From contig CADBQL010000234.1 of the NCBI GenBank assembly GCA_902796815.1, forward strand, positions 1 through 11,349: a stretch of 11,349 nucleotides of DNA, in the 5' to 3' direction. The notes beneath the pieces were generated by a model that saw nothing but the letters and a program-made list of their open reading frames with translations, did no database searches and was not told where the DNA came from. Positions within the stretch are counted from its first letter, which is position 1. Every line of letters begins with the position of its first letter. The stretch is from an uncultured Coriobacteriaceae bacterium (GTDB taxonomy: Bacteria > Actinomycetota > Coriobacteriia > Coriobacteriales > Eggerthellaceae). Positions 1 through 6,710 of the stretch are shown here, one piece after another. The position numbers and the translations under genes are program-made.

Positions 1-254
1 CCAAGGACCCAGCGCGTCGGGCGCCCCTGCATGCGTGCATGACGTGTGCAGGTATCCTGGATTGTGTCGTTGAGCGCATGTCCCATGTGAAGAACGCCCG
101 TGATATTTGGGGGCGGAATAACTATTGTGTAGGGATGGTCAGCGTAAGCGCCGCGTCCAACGCTTCGCCTAAAATAACCGGCGTCTTTCCATGCATTGAA
201 AAGCGGCGTTTCGTGTGCCGCGAAATCGTAATCGATCTTCTTTTCTTCTGCCAT
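1..254 (-). CDS. valS: Valyl-tRNA synthetase, N-terminal part (runs off left edge)
   Basis: The first 84 codons of a class I aminoacyl-tRNA synthetase that charges tRNA-Val with valine in the cytoplasm. Residues 47-60 read IPPPNITGVLHMGHA-like, the ATP-binding HIGH signature in its HMGH form (residues 56-59). The following LNDTIQD and RMQGRPTRW stretch is typical of ValRS rather than IleRS or LeuRS. The N-terminal FNAWKDAGYF region also fits ValRS. The ATG at 252-254 has a good Shine-Dalgarno (GAGGAG, 8 nt upstream). The rest of the gene lies beyond position 1. It follows clpX on the same strand across about 147 nt holding a strong hairpin, and a possible -10 (TATGAT, minus strand, 294-299) suggests its own promoter. 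No T-box leader is visible in that gap. The family call is secure; only the edge truncation limits it. Confidence 0.95.
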   Translation of the reverse strand, partial: MAEEKKIDYDFAAHETPLFNAWKDAGYFRRSVGRGAYADHPYTIVIPPPNITGVLHMGHALNDTIQDTCTRHARMQGRPTRWVL

Positions 255-312
255 CAAATATGCTCCTCAACGTCAAAATTCACAGTGCGTACAATCATAA
301 CCCAAAACAATG

Positions 313-343
313 AATGAGTTTTGCCCCAGGGGCAAAACTCATT
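313..343 (-). terminator. Perfect 15-bp hairpin between clpX and valS
   Basis: The arms AATGAGTTTTGCCCC (313-327) and its exact complement (329-343) flank a single A, giving a 14-15 bp stem with a minimal loop. It lies about 60 nt after the clpX stop and 60 nt before the valS start. On the minus strand the stem is followed by CATTGTTTTGGG, a poor but T-containing tail. I read it as the clpX terminator. The weak T-run leaves room for partial read-through into valS, or for a role as an mRNA 3'-end stabiliser. Confidence 0.65.
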
Positions 344-401
344 CCGATACTCAACTAATTCGGGCTCGAAGCGCATTGCGCAGCTTAGCAGCCACAAAAG
401 C

Positions 402-1775
402 CTAAACGGCAACGGGGACTGAATCTGCGCCTCGCTGAGCCTTGGCCTTAATTTCGGGCTTCGTATCGCCGATGACATCAGATCCCCGCAGCTCAACAAA
501 CGTGCGTTCTCGATGCTCGGGCAAATCGTACATCACGTCCATGAGTACACGCTCGCAGATAGAACGCAGGCCTCGGGCTCCCGTACCGTGCTCAACTGCT
601 TCGTGGGCTATCGCCCGCAAAGCATCGTCGGAGAACGTGAGCGTTGAATTTTCAAATTCAAACATCTTTTTGTACTGCTTGACGAGCGCGTTCTTCGGCT
701 CAACCAGGATGCGCATCAGATCGTCTTCAGTCAGCGCCGAAAGCGAAGTCACAACAGGGATACGTCCGACAAACTCAGGTATCATGCCAAATTTATTCAA
801 GTCTTCTGGAAGCACCTGAGCTAAGAGCGCGGCTTCGTTAGCTTCTTTGCTTTCGGGCAGTTCCGCATTAAAGCCGATAGAAGTCTTCCCGACACGCTCG
901 GCAATGATGTCGGTCAAGCCGACGAATGCCCCGCCTAGGATGAATAGGATATTGGTCGTGTTGATAGGAATGAGTTCTTGCTGGGGATGCTTGCGCCCGC
1001 CCTGCGGCGGTACGCTAGCATCTGTGCCCTCAACAATCTTCAACAATGCCTGCTGCACACCCTCGCCGGACACGTCGCGCGTTATCGACAGGTTTTCCGC
1101 CTTGCGCGCAATCTTGTCGATTTCATCGATGTATATGATGCCGATTTCGGCGCGATCGATATCGAAATCGGCGGCAGTAATGAGCTTGAGTAGGATGTTT
1201 TCGACATCCTCACCAACATAGCCCGCTTCGGTAAGCGTTGTCGCGTCCGCAATAGCGAAGGGAACGCGCAGCGTCCGTGCGAGCGTTTGCGCAAGCAAGG
1301 TCTTGCCGGACCCGGTCGGTCCAAGCAACATGATATTGCTCTTTGCGAGCTCGACCTCATCGTCGTCGGCTTCATCCAAGCTGATGCGCTTGTAATGGTT
1401 GTACACAGCAACTGACAAGGCTTTTTTGGCTGCTTCCTGACCGACCACGTAATCCGAGAGCTCCGCATAGAGCTCGTGGGGCGTTGGCAAGTCGGAAAGC
1501 ACTTCGGATTGAGATGGCTCGGCGGCCGATACGCCCGATGCCGAAGCATTGCCATGCGTATCGGGCTGCTCCCAATCGAATCCGCCGTCGAATCCGCCTT
1601 GCCTATTCATTCCCAAATCCCTCATGAGGGCTTCAGTGCAAATCGCAATGCATTCATCGCAGAGATACACGCCGTTCGGGCCCTGTATCATAGCCATAGC
1701 CTCGTCGGGAGTTTTCCCGCAAAACATGCAGTGTACGTCTTGCGTCGACCCAGACGACGTTTTTCTTGAACTCAA
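402..1775 (-). CDS. clpX: ClpX, ATP-dependent Clp protease ATP-binding subunit
   Basis: AAA+ unfoldase that recognises tagged substrates and threads them into ClpP. It has 457 residues, slightly longer than the usual 410-430. The N-terminal zinc-binding domain has Cys16, Cys19, Cys39 and Cys42. A Gly/Ser/Asp-rich linker follows (about 57-92, including a GGFDGGFDW repeat), which explains the extra length. The AAA+ core has Walker A LGPTGSGKT (151-159), pore loop GYVGED (185-190), Walker B IIYIDEID (213-220), the RKH pore loop (261-263), the arginine finger in EFVGRIP (334-340) and sensor 2 GARGLRS (399-405). The start is TTG at 1773-1775. No ATG or GTG lies upstream before an in-frame stop, and the next internal Met would cut the zinc site. 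The ribosome site is weak (GGG about 6 nt upstream). It sits 70 nt after clpP, probably in one transcript. Confidence 0.97.
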   Translation of the reverse strand: MSSRKTSSGSTQDVHCMFCGKTPDEAMAMIQGPNGVYLCDECIAICTEALMRDLGMNRQGGFDGGFDWEQPDTHGNASASGVSAAEPSQSEVLSDLPTPHELYAELSDYVVGQEAAKKALSVAVYNHYKRISLDEADDDEVELAKSNIMLLGPTGSGKTLLAQTLARTLRVPFAIADATTLTEAGYVGEDVENILLKLITAADFDIDRAEIGIIYIDEIDKIARKAENLSITRDVSGEGVQQALLKIVEGTDASVPPQGGRKHPQQELIPINTTNILFILGGAFVGLTDIIAERVGKTSIGFNAELPESKEANEAALLAQVLPEDLNKFGMIPEFVGRIPVVTSLSALTEDDLMRILVEPKNALVKQYKKMFEFENSTLTFSDDALRAIAHEAVEHGTGARGLRSICERVLMDVMYDLPEHRERTFVELRGSDVIGDTKPEIKAKAQRGADSVPVAV

Positions 1776-1845
1776 TGCGATCCCGATCCCTTTCTGAATG
1801 TTTCTATCATGCTAGCGATGTAATAACCTTCGATAATTCGCGGCC

Positions 1846-2460
1846 CTATTCTGCTGCAACCGCGCGAGAAGTAGTAATGCGATCAATTAGACCATATTCG
1901 AGCGCCTGTTCGGCGGTCATGTAATTATCGCGCTCGGTATCAGCCTGGATTCTCTCAAGCGACTGGCCGGTATTCGCTGCCAGGATACCGTTGAGGCGTT
2001 GGCGCGTCTTGAGCATGAAGTCAGCAACGATTTGAATCTCGGTCTGCTGGCCTTGTGCTCCGCCGAGCGGCTGATGAATGAGCACCATGGAATTCGGCAA
2101 GCAGAGTCGCTTGCCCTTGGCGCCGGCACTGAGCAGAACTGCTGCCATTGAAGCGCATTCGCCGAGACAGATCGTCGAAACGTCACACTTGATGAAATTC
2201 ATGGTATCGAGAATGGCCAGTCCGGCAGTCACCGATCCGCCAGGCGAATTGATGTAGAGCGAAATGTCCTTGTCAGGATCGGCGCTCTCGAGATGAAGTA
2301 GCTGAGCTACCACGGAGTTCGCCACATGATCGTCAATCTGCTCTCCTAGAAAGATAATACGATCGTTGAGCAAACGCGAATAGATGTCGTAACTACGCTC
2401 ACCACGTGGCGATTGCTCGATGACATAGGGTATGAGTGCGTTGTTTATCTGCGATGTCAT
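1846..2460 (-). CDS. clpP: ClpP, ATP-dependent Clp protease proteolytic subunit
   Basis: Serine peptidase that forms the double-ring proteolytic chamber used by ClpX. With the start chosen here it has 204 residues, a normal length. The catalytic triad is visible: Ser104 in GECASMAAV, His129 in MVLIHQPLGG and Asp178 in DTERDNYM. The spacings (25 and 49 residues) match those of E. coli ClpP. I chose the ATG at 2458-2460 because AAAGAGGT precedes it at proper distance. An in-frame ATG at 2487 has no Shine-Dalgarno. Many actinobacteria carry tandem clpP1-clpP2; only one copy is present here. It is preceded by the tig terminator and an inverted repeat that may be an operator, and is followed by clpX. 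Confidence 0.97.
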   Translation of the reverse strand: MTSQINNALIPYVIEQSPRGERSYDIYSRLLNDRIIFLGEQIDDHVANSVVAQLLHLESADPDKDISLYINSPGGSVTAGLAILDTMNFIKCDVSTICLGECASMAAVLLSAGAKGKRLCLPNSMVLIHQPLGGAQGQQTEIQIVADFMLKTRQRLNGILAANTGQSLERIQADTERDNYMTAEQALEYGLIDRITTSRAVAAE

Positions 2461-2492
2461 GAAATACCTCTTTCCGTCTTTTTGCATACCCG

Positions 2493-2558
2493 CTTATGGT
2501 AAACGTCTTGGATGGTTTTTTCGAGTTAAACCGCGTCACGTTACCATAAGGTCATAAG
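2493..2558 (-). promoter_or_regulatory. Candidate operator/promoter region of clpP (CTTATG repeats)
   Basis: CTTATGGTAA at 2493-2502 is repeated as its exact reverse complement at 2541-2550, 38 nt away. A further CATAAG (2553-2558) follows CATAAG (2545-2550) as a direct repeat with 2 nt between. The set sits between the tig terminator and the clpP start, where the clpP promoter must be. No convincing -35/-10 pair stands out, and the motif is not the HspR (HAIR), CIRCE or CtsR consensus. Its role as a regulator site is inferred from position and symmetry only. Confidence 0.35.
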
Positions 2559-2566
2559 CAACATGC

Positions 2567-2597
2567 AAAAAAGCGGGCGTGCCAAATGCACGCCCGC
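2567..2597 (-). terminator. Intrinsic terminator of tig
   Basis: On the minus strand GCGGGCGTGC (2597-2588), a 5-nt loop and GCACGCCCGC (2582-2573) form a perfect 10-bp G+C-rich stem, followed at once by six T (2572-2567). It starts 23 nt after the tig stop codon. This is a textbook rho-independent terminator and separates tig transcription from clpP-clpX. Confidence 0.95.
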
Positions 2598-2620
2598 CGA
2601 CACAACGTATGGCAAAAACG

Positions 2621-4024
2621 TTATTCGGAAACCTCTTCGATTTCTTCGGCCTTTTCCTCGTCCTCGTCCGCAACCTTGGCATGCTTTCCAGTTTTAGCAG
2701 GCTCTTCGGGGGCCTCCTCGGTAACGATGGCGGAATCGACGAGTTCCTTTACGGCCTTCTGGCGGATAACGCCTTGGCGAATGAGATACATCTGGCCGTT
2801 CTCGCGCCATTGCTGCATGAGTGCATCGGGATCCTCGGCGCCAGCCTTGACGAATTCCTCGCGGATCTCTTCTTCGGTTGCCTCGATGCCAGCGTGTGCA
2901 GCATATGCGTCGAGAGCGAGATCCTGTTTGGTCATATCAGTAGCTTGTTGCTTCACATCATCGCGGAACTGCTGAGATGAAATGTCAGCCTGCTTGAGAT
3001 ATGCATCGAGCGTCAAGCCCTGACGCTGCAGCTGTTGGAAGAAATCCTGAAGCAACGTAGATTCAGACTCCTCGATCAGCTCTTCGGGAACTTCGCCCTG
3101 CAGTCGGTCCGTCAGCGTTCCAAGAGCACGTGCTTCTTTCAGGCGCGGGAACATATTGCTCTGCTGCGACTCGATCTCCTCAACGAGTTCTTTGCGAAGC
3201 TCGTCTACGCTTTCGACGCCGATGCGCTCCTGCACCCATTCGTCGGTGAGCTCGGGGAGCTTCTTCTTCTTGACCGAGAGAACCTCGATGTCAAAATTAA
3301 TTGCCGAAGTCTTTCCCATGAGCGGAGAGGTCATAACGGTCGATTCGGACGGAATGTCCATGGTAAATTGCTTGGTATCGCCCTTCTTAAGACCTATGAG
3401 CTCATCGTCGAACACCTTGGGGAACAGACCGCTGCCAATTCCGTACTGCATTTCGTCATTCGTGATCGAAGCGATATCCTCACCGTTGTCATCCGTCGCG
3501 ACAATCTTCATCTCGACGTAATTCTCGTCCTTGACCTTCGTGTTCGCCGGTGCGTCGACGATTTCGTAGTAATGCTCGAGCAGAGCATCGATTTCGTCTT
3601 CGACCTGGTCATCGGTTGCGCCTTCGTGCGGCATTTCGATCTCGACGGGGTCATAGCCCGAAAGCTCAAGCATCGGCTTCGTACCGATTTCGAAGCTGAA
3701 CGTATAGTCCTGCTTGTCCTTGACCAGCTCGAGAGTACCCTCGCCAAAATCAGGCTGACCGACTGGATAAACGCCAGCTTCGTCAATAGCCTGGGGGCAG
3801 AACTCGTTAACGAGCTCATCGGTCACCGTTCCAACAGCTGCCTCCTTGCCGAGCATGCTATCGATAACCGGACGAGGCGCCTTGCCCTTCCTGAAACCCG
3901 GGAAATTATAACGATTGGCAAAATCCTTGTACTGCTTCTTTACACGAGCGGTCACAATCGATTCCTCAACCGTGACGGTAATCTTGGCGCGATTGCCTTC
4001 CAAGACCTCAACTTTAATATCCAC
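2621..4024 (-). CDS. tig: Trigger factor, ribosome-associated chaperone/prolyl isomerase
   Basis: Binds near the ribosome exit tunnel and shields nascent chains; the central domain has FKBP-type peptidyl-prolyl isomerase fold. The N-terminal ribosome-binding domain carries the signature GFRKGKAP (residues 43-50). The FKBP-like part lies roughly at 150-245 and the helical C-terminal arm and head at 260-430. The 467-residue length exceeds the usual 430-450 because of a strongly acidic, Glu-rich tail (about 436-467), a pattern seen in actinobacterial trigger factors. The start is GTG (4022-4024) with a strong GGAGG 8 nt upstream. It is followed by its own terminator, so it is probably transcribed apart from clpP-clpX although adjacent, as is common in bacteria. 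Confidence 0.97.
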   Translation of the reverse strand: MDIKVEVLEGNRAKITVTVEESIVTARVKKQYKDFANRYNFPGFRKGKAPRPVIDSMLGKEAAVGTVTDELVNEFCPQAIDEAGVYPVGQPDFGEGTLELVKDKQDYTFSFEIGTKPMLELSGYDPVEIEMPHEGATDDQVEDEIDALLEHYYEIVDAPANTKVKDENYVEMKIVATDDNGEDIASITNDEMQYGIGSGLFPKVFDDELIGLKKGDTKQFTMDIPSESTVMTSPLMGKTSAINFDIEVLSVKKKKLPELTDEWVQERIGVESVDELRKELVEEIESQQSNMFPRLKEARALGTLTDRLQGEVPEELIEESESTLLQDFFQQLQRQGLTLDAYLKQADISSQQFRDDVKQQATDMTKQDLALDAYAAHAGIEATEEEIREEFVKAGAEDPDALMQQWRENGQMYLIRQGVIRQKAVKELVDSAIVTEEAPEEPAKTGKHAKVADEDEEKAEEIEEVSE

Positions 4025-4236
4025 TTAACTGTCCTCCGTATACGTCATTGCCATACGCGTGCCGAACACGCAAAAATGCATTATTGCACATAAATTCGAG
4101 GGAATAAAGCGTGTTCACATATTGAGGAAAACTATGGACGACACGCGCTCACCTGCTGTGCGTACATATACGATGTTCTTTCGCAGATTATTAGATATTG
4201 TGTACAATGCAATCATGCGTTTTGATAGGAGTGTTT
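4025..4236. promoter_or_regulatory. Divergent tig/degV intergenic region with inverted repeat
   Basis: This 212-nt gap must hold the promoters of tig (minus) and degV (plus). GAACACGC (4064-4071) and its exact complement GCGTGTTC (4109-4116) flank an A+T-rich core of 37 nt. That core contains TGCATTATTGCA (4077-4088). On the minus strand the core would carry the tig promoter (an AATAAT-like -10 is possible). The plus-strand degV promoter is proposed separately. No known operator consensus is recognised. Confidence 0.3.
4180..4208 (+). promoter_or_regulatory. Putative sigma-70-type promoter of degV
   Basis: TTCGCA (4180-4185) and TACAAT (4203-4208) are separated by 17 nt; they match the -35 and -10 consensus at 4 and 5 of 6 positions. 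The -10 lies 28 nt before the chosen degV start, allowing a short leader with the AGGAG site at 4227-4231. Supported by sequence similarity only. Confidence 0.4.
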
Positions 4237-5109
4237 ATGCAATTCGAACTAGTTACAGATTCAAGCTGCAACCTCTCAGACGAGATTATCGAGCGATTTG
4301 GACTCCATATCCTGCCGCTCACATTCATGTCTGGCGACGAGCAGTACTATAGCTATTCAAAGGGCCAGAAAAGCGATCTTAAAGCTTTCTTCAAGATGAT
4401 GCGCGACGGAAAGATCTTTACGACGTCGCTTCCAAACCAGGAGTATTCGGAGGAGCTTCTTCGTGGGCTACTCGATGAAGGGAAAGATCTTCTCTACATT
4501 GGCTTTTCAAGTGGGCTTTCGGGTACATACGAAGCTACCGCCGCCATGCTAGACGAGATGCGCAAGTCGTATCCCTCTCAAAAGATTATGCACGTCGACA
4601 CACTCGCCGCGGCGATGGGTGAAGGTTTGCTCGTCTACAAGGCCGCACTGCTCGCTGAGGCGGGTGCGACAATCGAGGAAACCCATGCGTGGGTAGAAGA
4701 GAACAAGCTAAATCTGGCACATTGGTTTACCGTCGATGATCTCATGTTCTTGTTCCGCGGCGGACGTGTTTCCCGCACGAGCGCCTGGGCAGGGTCTTTG
4801 CTCAACATCAAGCCTGTGCTCCATGTCGATGATGAGGGAAAGCTCATCCCGATGGAAAAAGTTCGTGGACGCAAGAAGTCCATCCAAGCGCTCGTCAAGC
4901 ATATGAAGGAGAGCGTACAAGCACCGTCTGAAGATCAAACGGTGTTCATAAGCCATGGTGACTGCGAGGATGACGTAGAGTATCTTTGCGAGCTCATCCG
5001 CAATGAACTTGGATGCTCTGACATCCACTACAACATTCTCGATCCTGTAATCGGTGCCCATGCGGGCCCGGGAACACTCGCGTTGTTCTTTTTCGCTGAC
5101 AAGCGATAG
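4237..5109 (+). CDS. DegV family protein (fatty-acid-binding, FakB-like)
   Basis: Members of the DegV family bind a fatty acid in a buried pocket; characterised ones (FakB) present it to the kinase FakA for phosphorylation and entry into phospholipid synthesis. The 290-residue length is typical. Motifs: VTDSSCNL (6-13), the TTSLPN lid motif (62-67), SSGLSGTYEAT (91-101) with the lipid-carboxylate-binding Ser/Thr residues, GGRVSR (175-180), NIKPVLHVDDEG (190-201), RGRKK (210-214) and IGAHAGPGT (272-280). The ATG at 4237 is chosen because AGGAG lies 5 nt upstream and the protein then starts just before the conserved TDSS; an earlier in-frame ATG at 4198 would add 13 unrelated residues. No FakA-like kinase is in the window, so the partner is unknown. 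It converges on dinB. Confidence 0.93.
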   Translation: MQFELVTDSSCNLSDEIIERFGLHILPLTFMSGDEQYYSYSKGQKSDLKAFFKMMRDGKIFTTSLPNQEYSEELLRGLLDEGKDLLYIGFSSGLSGTYEATAAMLDEMRKSYPSQKIMHVDTLAAAMGEGLLVYKAALLAEAGATIEETHAWVEENKLNLAHWFTVDDLMFLFRGGRVSRTSAWAGSLLNIKPVLHVDDEGKLIPMEKVRGRKKSIQALVKHMKESVQAPSEDQTVFISHGDCEDDVEYLCELIRNELGCSDIHYNILDPVIGAHAGPGTLALFFFADKR

Positions 5110-5116
5110 ATTTTTT
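5093..5116 (+). terminator. Weak intrinsic terminator at the degV 3' end
   Basis: TCGCT (5093-5097) and AGCGA (5102-5106) form a 5-bp stem with loop GACA, followed by TAGATTTTTT. The stem is inside the last degV codons and the stop codon lies between stem and T-run. The T-run is good but the stem is short, so efficiency is doubtful. Confidence 0.35.
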
Positions 5117-5135
5117 GATTGTTCGGTATTTGGCG

Positions 5136-5177
5136 TGAAGCCGCGTTTGTCATCGAATAATGGCAATCGCGGCTTCA
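5136..5177. terminator. Long hairpin between convergent degV and dinB
   Basis: TGAAGCCGCG (5136-5145) pairs exactly with CGCGGCTTCA (5168-5177). Inside it TTGTCAT and ATGGCAA pair over 7 bp with one G-U, leaving a loop of about 6 nt. This is a 17-bp interrupted stem lying between convergent genes. T-runs directly after the stem are missing on both strands, so it is a likely transcription block or 3'-end element rather than a classic terminator. Confidence 0.5.
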
Positions 5178-5190
5178 TGTATGAAGCACG

Positions 5191-6288
5191 CTATTTGTAG
5201 TCGGCAGGATTTTTTGAAACAGTACCCGTATCCTGTCCCGCCAGGCGGAACTCTCGCCCAAAGCGCACGGCCGACTCTCCGAAACGCTCCTTTACCTTAT
5301 CAGTAGCGTTCATGAGGTTTCGACGTAGTGATTCGGCAGGTATATTGCTGTGCTGTTCTCCGCATACTCCCCCACCATCCGCTAAGTTAAGGTCATCATC
5401 AAACAAGCTCATCTGCGCTGGCTCTTCTGCTGCTTCGTCGAAACCAGTAACAGCCACGCCGACGAGCCTGAGCGTCATCCCCGGCTTCCATAGTTCATCG
5501 AGCATCTCTGCAAGCATCTCATCGAATAGAAACTCGTCATCGCTCGGATATGCTAACGGACGTTGCACGCTGCGAATGCTTCGGTCTGCATAACGTACTT
5601 TGAATGCGAGCGTGCGACCTTTGAGCCCCTTTCTACGAAGCCTTCGTCCAACCTTTGCCGCCATCGTTCGTGCGGCAGCGAGTATGTCCTCGCGGGTATG
5701 TAAGTCATGAGCAAACGACATTTCGTTCGATACCGACTTGACCGAATCGTCAGATACGATCGCATCATCTTCGACATTTCGGGCGCGGTCGAGTGCTACT
5801 CGACCGGCTTTTCCAAGCCATTTCTCAACTGATGCGTCATCGGCGCAAGCCAACTGCCCAAGTGTTTTTATTCCATGATTCTCGAGCACACGCTGTGCGG
5901 CAGGTCCGATACCACTAAGGGCGCGAACGGGTAATGGCGCCATGAAATTTTCCTCGCTACCGGGAGCCACAACGGTAAGTCCTCTGGGCTTGTCCATATC
6001 GGATGCAAGTTTGGCAACGGCTTTCGTCGTGCCCACGCCGATTGAGCAGGTGATGCCGAGCTCTTCTACCCGCTCCTGTATACGCCTCGCAATCGAGACG
6101 GGATGTTCGGGATTGGCCTGCGTTGGCGTAACATCCATAAACGCCTCATCGATGCTTACCTGCTGCAAATACGGCGTTTCGTCAAGCAGAATGCTCATAA
6201 CCTGGTTTGACATTTCCCGATAGCGATCGTAGTGACCTTCGGTCCATATCGCATTCGGGCATAGACGCTTTGCAGTCATTGACGGCAT
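5191..6288 (-). CDS. dinB: DNA polymerase IV, intact C-terminal part of an interrupted gene
   Basis: Y-family translesion DNA polymerase. These 365 codons cover most of the palm, the thumb and the little finger. Seen here: SIDEAFMDV with the catalytic Asp-Glu pair (residues 47-48 of this part), GITCSIGVGTTKAVAKLASD (78-97), the helix-hairpin-helix LSGIGPAAQRVL (124-135), and near the C-terminus AQMSLFDDD (291-299), a beta-clamp-binding motif. About 65 more residues follow it, including KERFGESAVRFGR. The frame continues upstream without start codons to a TGA at 6385-6387, beyond which the true N-terminus is coded. The ATG at 6286-6288 has no Shine-Dalgarno. A protein started there would lack the first catalytic Asp and the steric-gate Phe, so it should not polymerise DNA. 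No LexA-type box is visible upstream. Confidence 0.85.
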   Translation of the reverse strand: MPSMTAKRLCPNAIWTEGHYDRYREMSNQVMSILLDETPYLQQVSIDEAFMDVTPTQANPEHPVSIARRIQERVEELGITCSIGVGTTKAVAKLASDMDKPRGLTVVAPGSEENFMAPLPVRALSGIGPAAQRVLENHGIKTLGQLACADDASVEKWLGKAGRVALDRARNVEDDAIVSDDSVKSVSNEMSFAHDLHTREDILAAARTMAAKVGRRLRRKGLKGRTLAFKVRYADRSIRSVQRPLAYPSDDEFLFDEMLAEMLDELWKPGMTLRLVGVAVTGFDEAAEEPAQMSLFDDDLNLADGGGVCGEQHSNIPAESLRRNLMNATDKVKERFGESAVRFGREFRLAGQDTGTVSKNPADYK

Positions 6289-6504
6289 GGCTGAACGAAC
6301 ACCATAAGCGCGAGCCTCATACGATGCCGTCGAGACAACGCCTCGTCTCTCAGCCGATCCGCCTACTATGACAGGCTTTCCCCTTCATCCAGGATGGTCG
6401 AGCTGTTCAACCGATGCGAAAAATGCATCGAGATCTACGAGCAGAATCGCACGACCAGTCCAGGGGGTCGACACGAACAGGTCGAGAATGGCATCGTTGT
6501 CCAT
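6289..6504 (-). pseudogene. dinB: N-terminal part of dinB with an in-frame TGA stop
   Basis: In the same frame as the C-terminal part. From ATG 6502-6504 the codons give a start followed by ILLVDLDAFFASVEQLDHPG, then TGA (6385-6387), then RGKPVIVGGSAERRGVVST and on to YEARAYGVRSAMPSMTAKR. These are the conserved start of DNA polymerase IV: the first catalytic Asp is residue 24 and the steric-gate Phe is residue 29. The stop is codon 40. Related polymerases have a residue such as Trp or Leu just before RGKP; one G-to-A change would turn TGG into TGA. The frame on both sides is otherwise clean, so the break is recent, a base-call error, or read through. An alternative start at 6543 would add 13 residues; neither start has a strong ribosome site. 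TGA is used as a normal stop by xseB and the glycosyltransferase here, which argues against recoding to Trp. Confidence 0.85.
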
Positions 6505-6543
6505 GCGCTGCGTTCTTGATTTTTCTCGACCAGCTGATTTCAT

Positions 6544-6710
6544 GGCAAAAGTCTACCACGACATGCCAACCAATTTTGTGTTACGATATAAAACCCGCAT
6601 TTACCTGCGGTAATAAGCAATTTGAACGATGGCGTCAAACACACAATATCTGCTCCAGTAGCCTCTCGTTCCAACAAGATACTGCGTTTTTGCGTGAGAG
6701 GAAGCTGGCA
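6544..6710 (+). promoter_or_regulatory. Leader region upstream of the aminotransferase-like gene
   Basis: A gap between divergent dinB and the aminotransferase-like gene. A possible promoter is ACGACA (6558-6563) with TACGAT (6582-6587), 18 nt apart. The leader would then be over 110 nt. CCTCTC (6662-6667) is complementary to GAGAGG (6696-6701), which is the Shine-Dalgarno of the gene, so the transcript can fold to hide its ribosome site. A 10-codon frame, ATG 6629 to TAG 6661 (MASNTQYLLQ), ends just before the CCTCTC arm but has no clear ribosome site. I recognise no known riboswitch class. Confidence 0.3.

Noticed and set aside
255..401. T-box riboswitch ahead of valS
   Set aside because: The gap is too short and lacks T-box and specifier-loop sequence; only the hairpin at 313-343 is present.
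3035..4093. A 352-codon plus-strand open frame antisense to trigger factor
   Set aside because: It mirrors the tig coding frame on the opposite strand, matches no family I recognise, and tig is certain on the minus strand.
6385..6387. TGA in dinB as a recoded Trp or selenocysteine codon
   Set aside because: xseB and the glycosyltransferase here use TGA as a normal stop, the site is not a catalytic Cys/Sec position, and I see no obvious SECIS-like hairpin directly downstream.
6505..6600. LexA/SOS box controlling dinB
   Set aside because: No CGAAC-N4-GTTCG-type or similar palindrome is seen upstream of the dinB start.
6414..6710. An upstream extension of the aminotransferase-like frame
   Set aside because: The added 99 codons overlap the dinB N-terminus and show no aminotransferase features; ATG 6711 has a clear ribosome site.
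6590..6710. Cobalamin riboswitch suggested by the CobD-like downstream gene
   Set aside because: No B12-box-like sequence is present and the leader is too short for that class.
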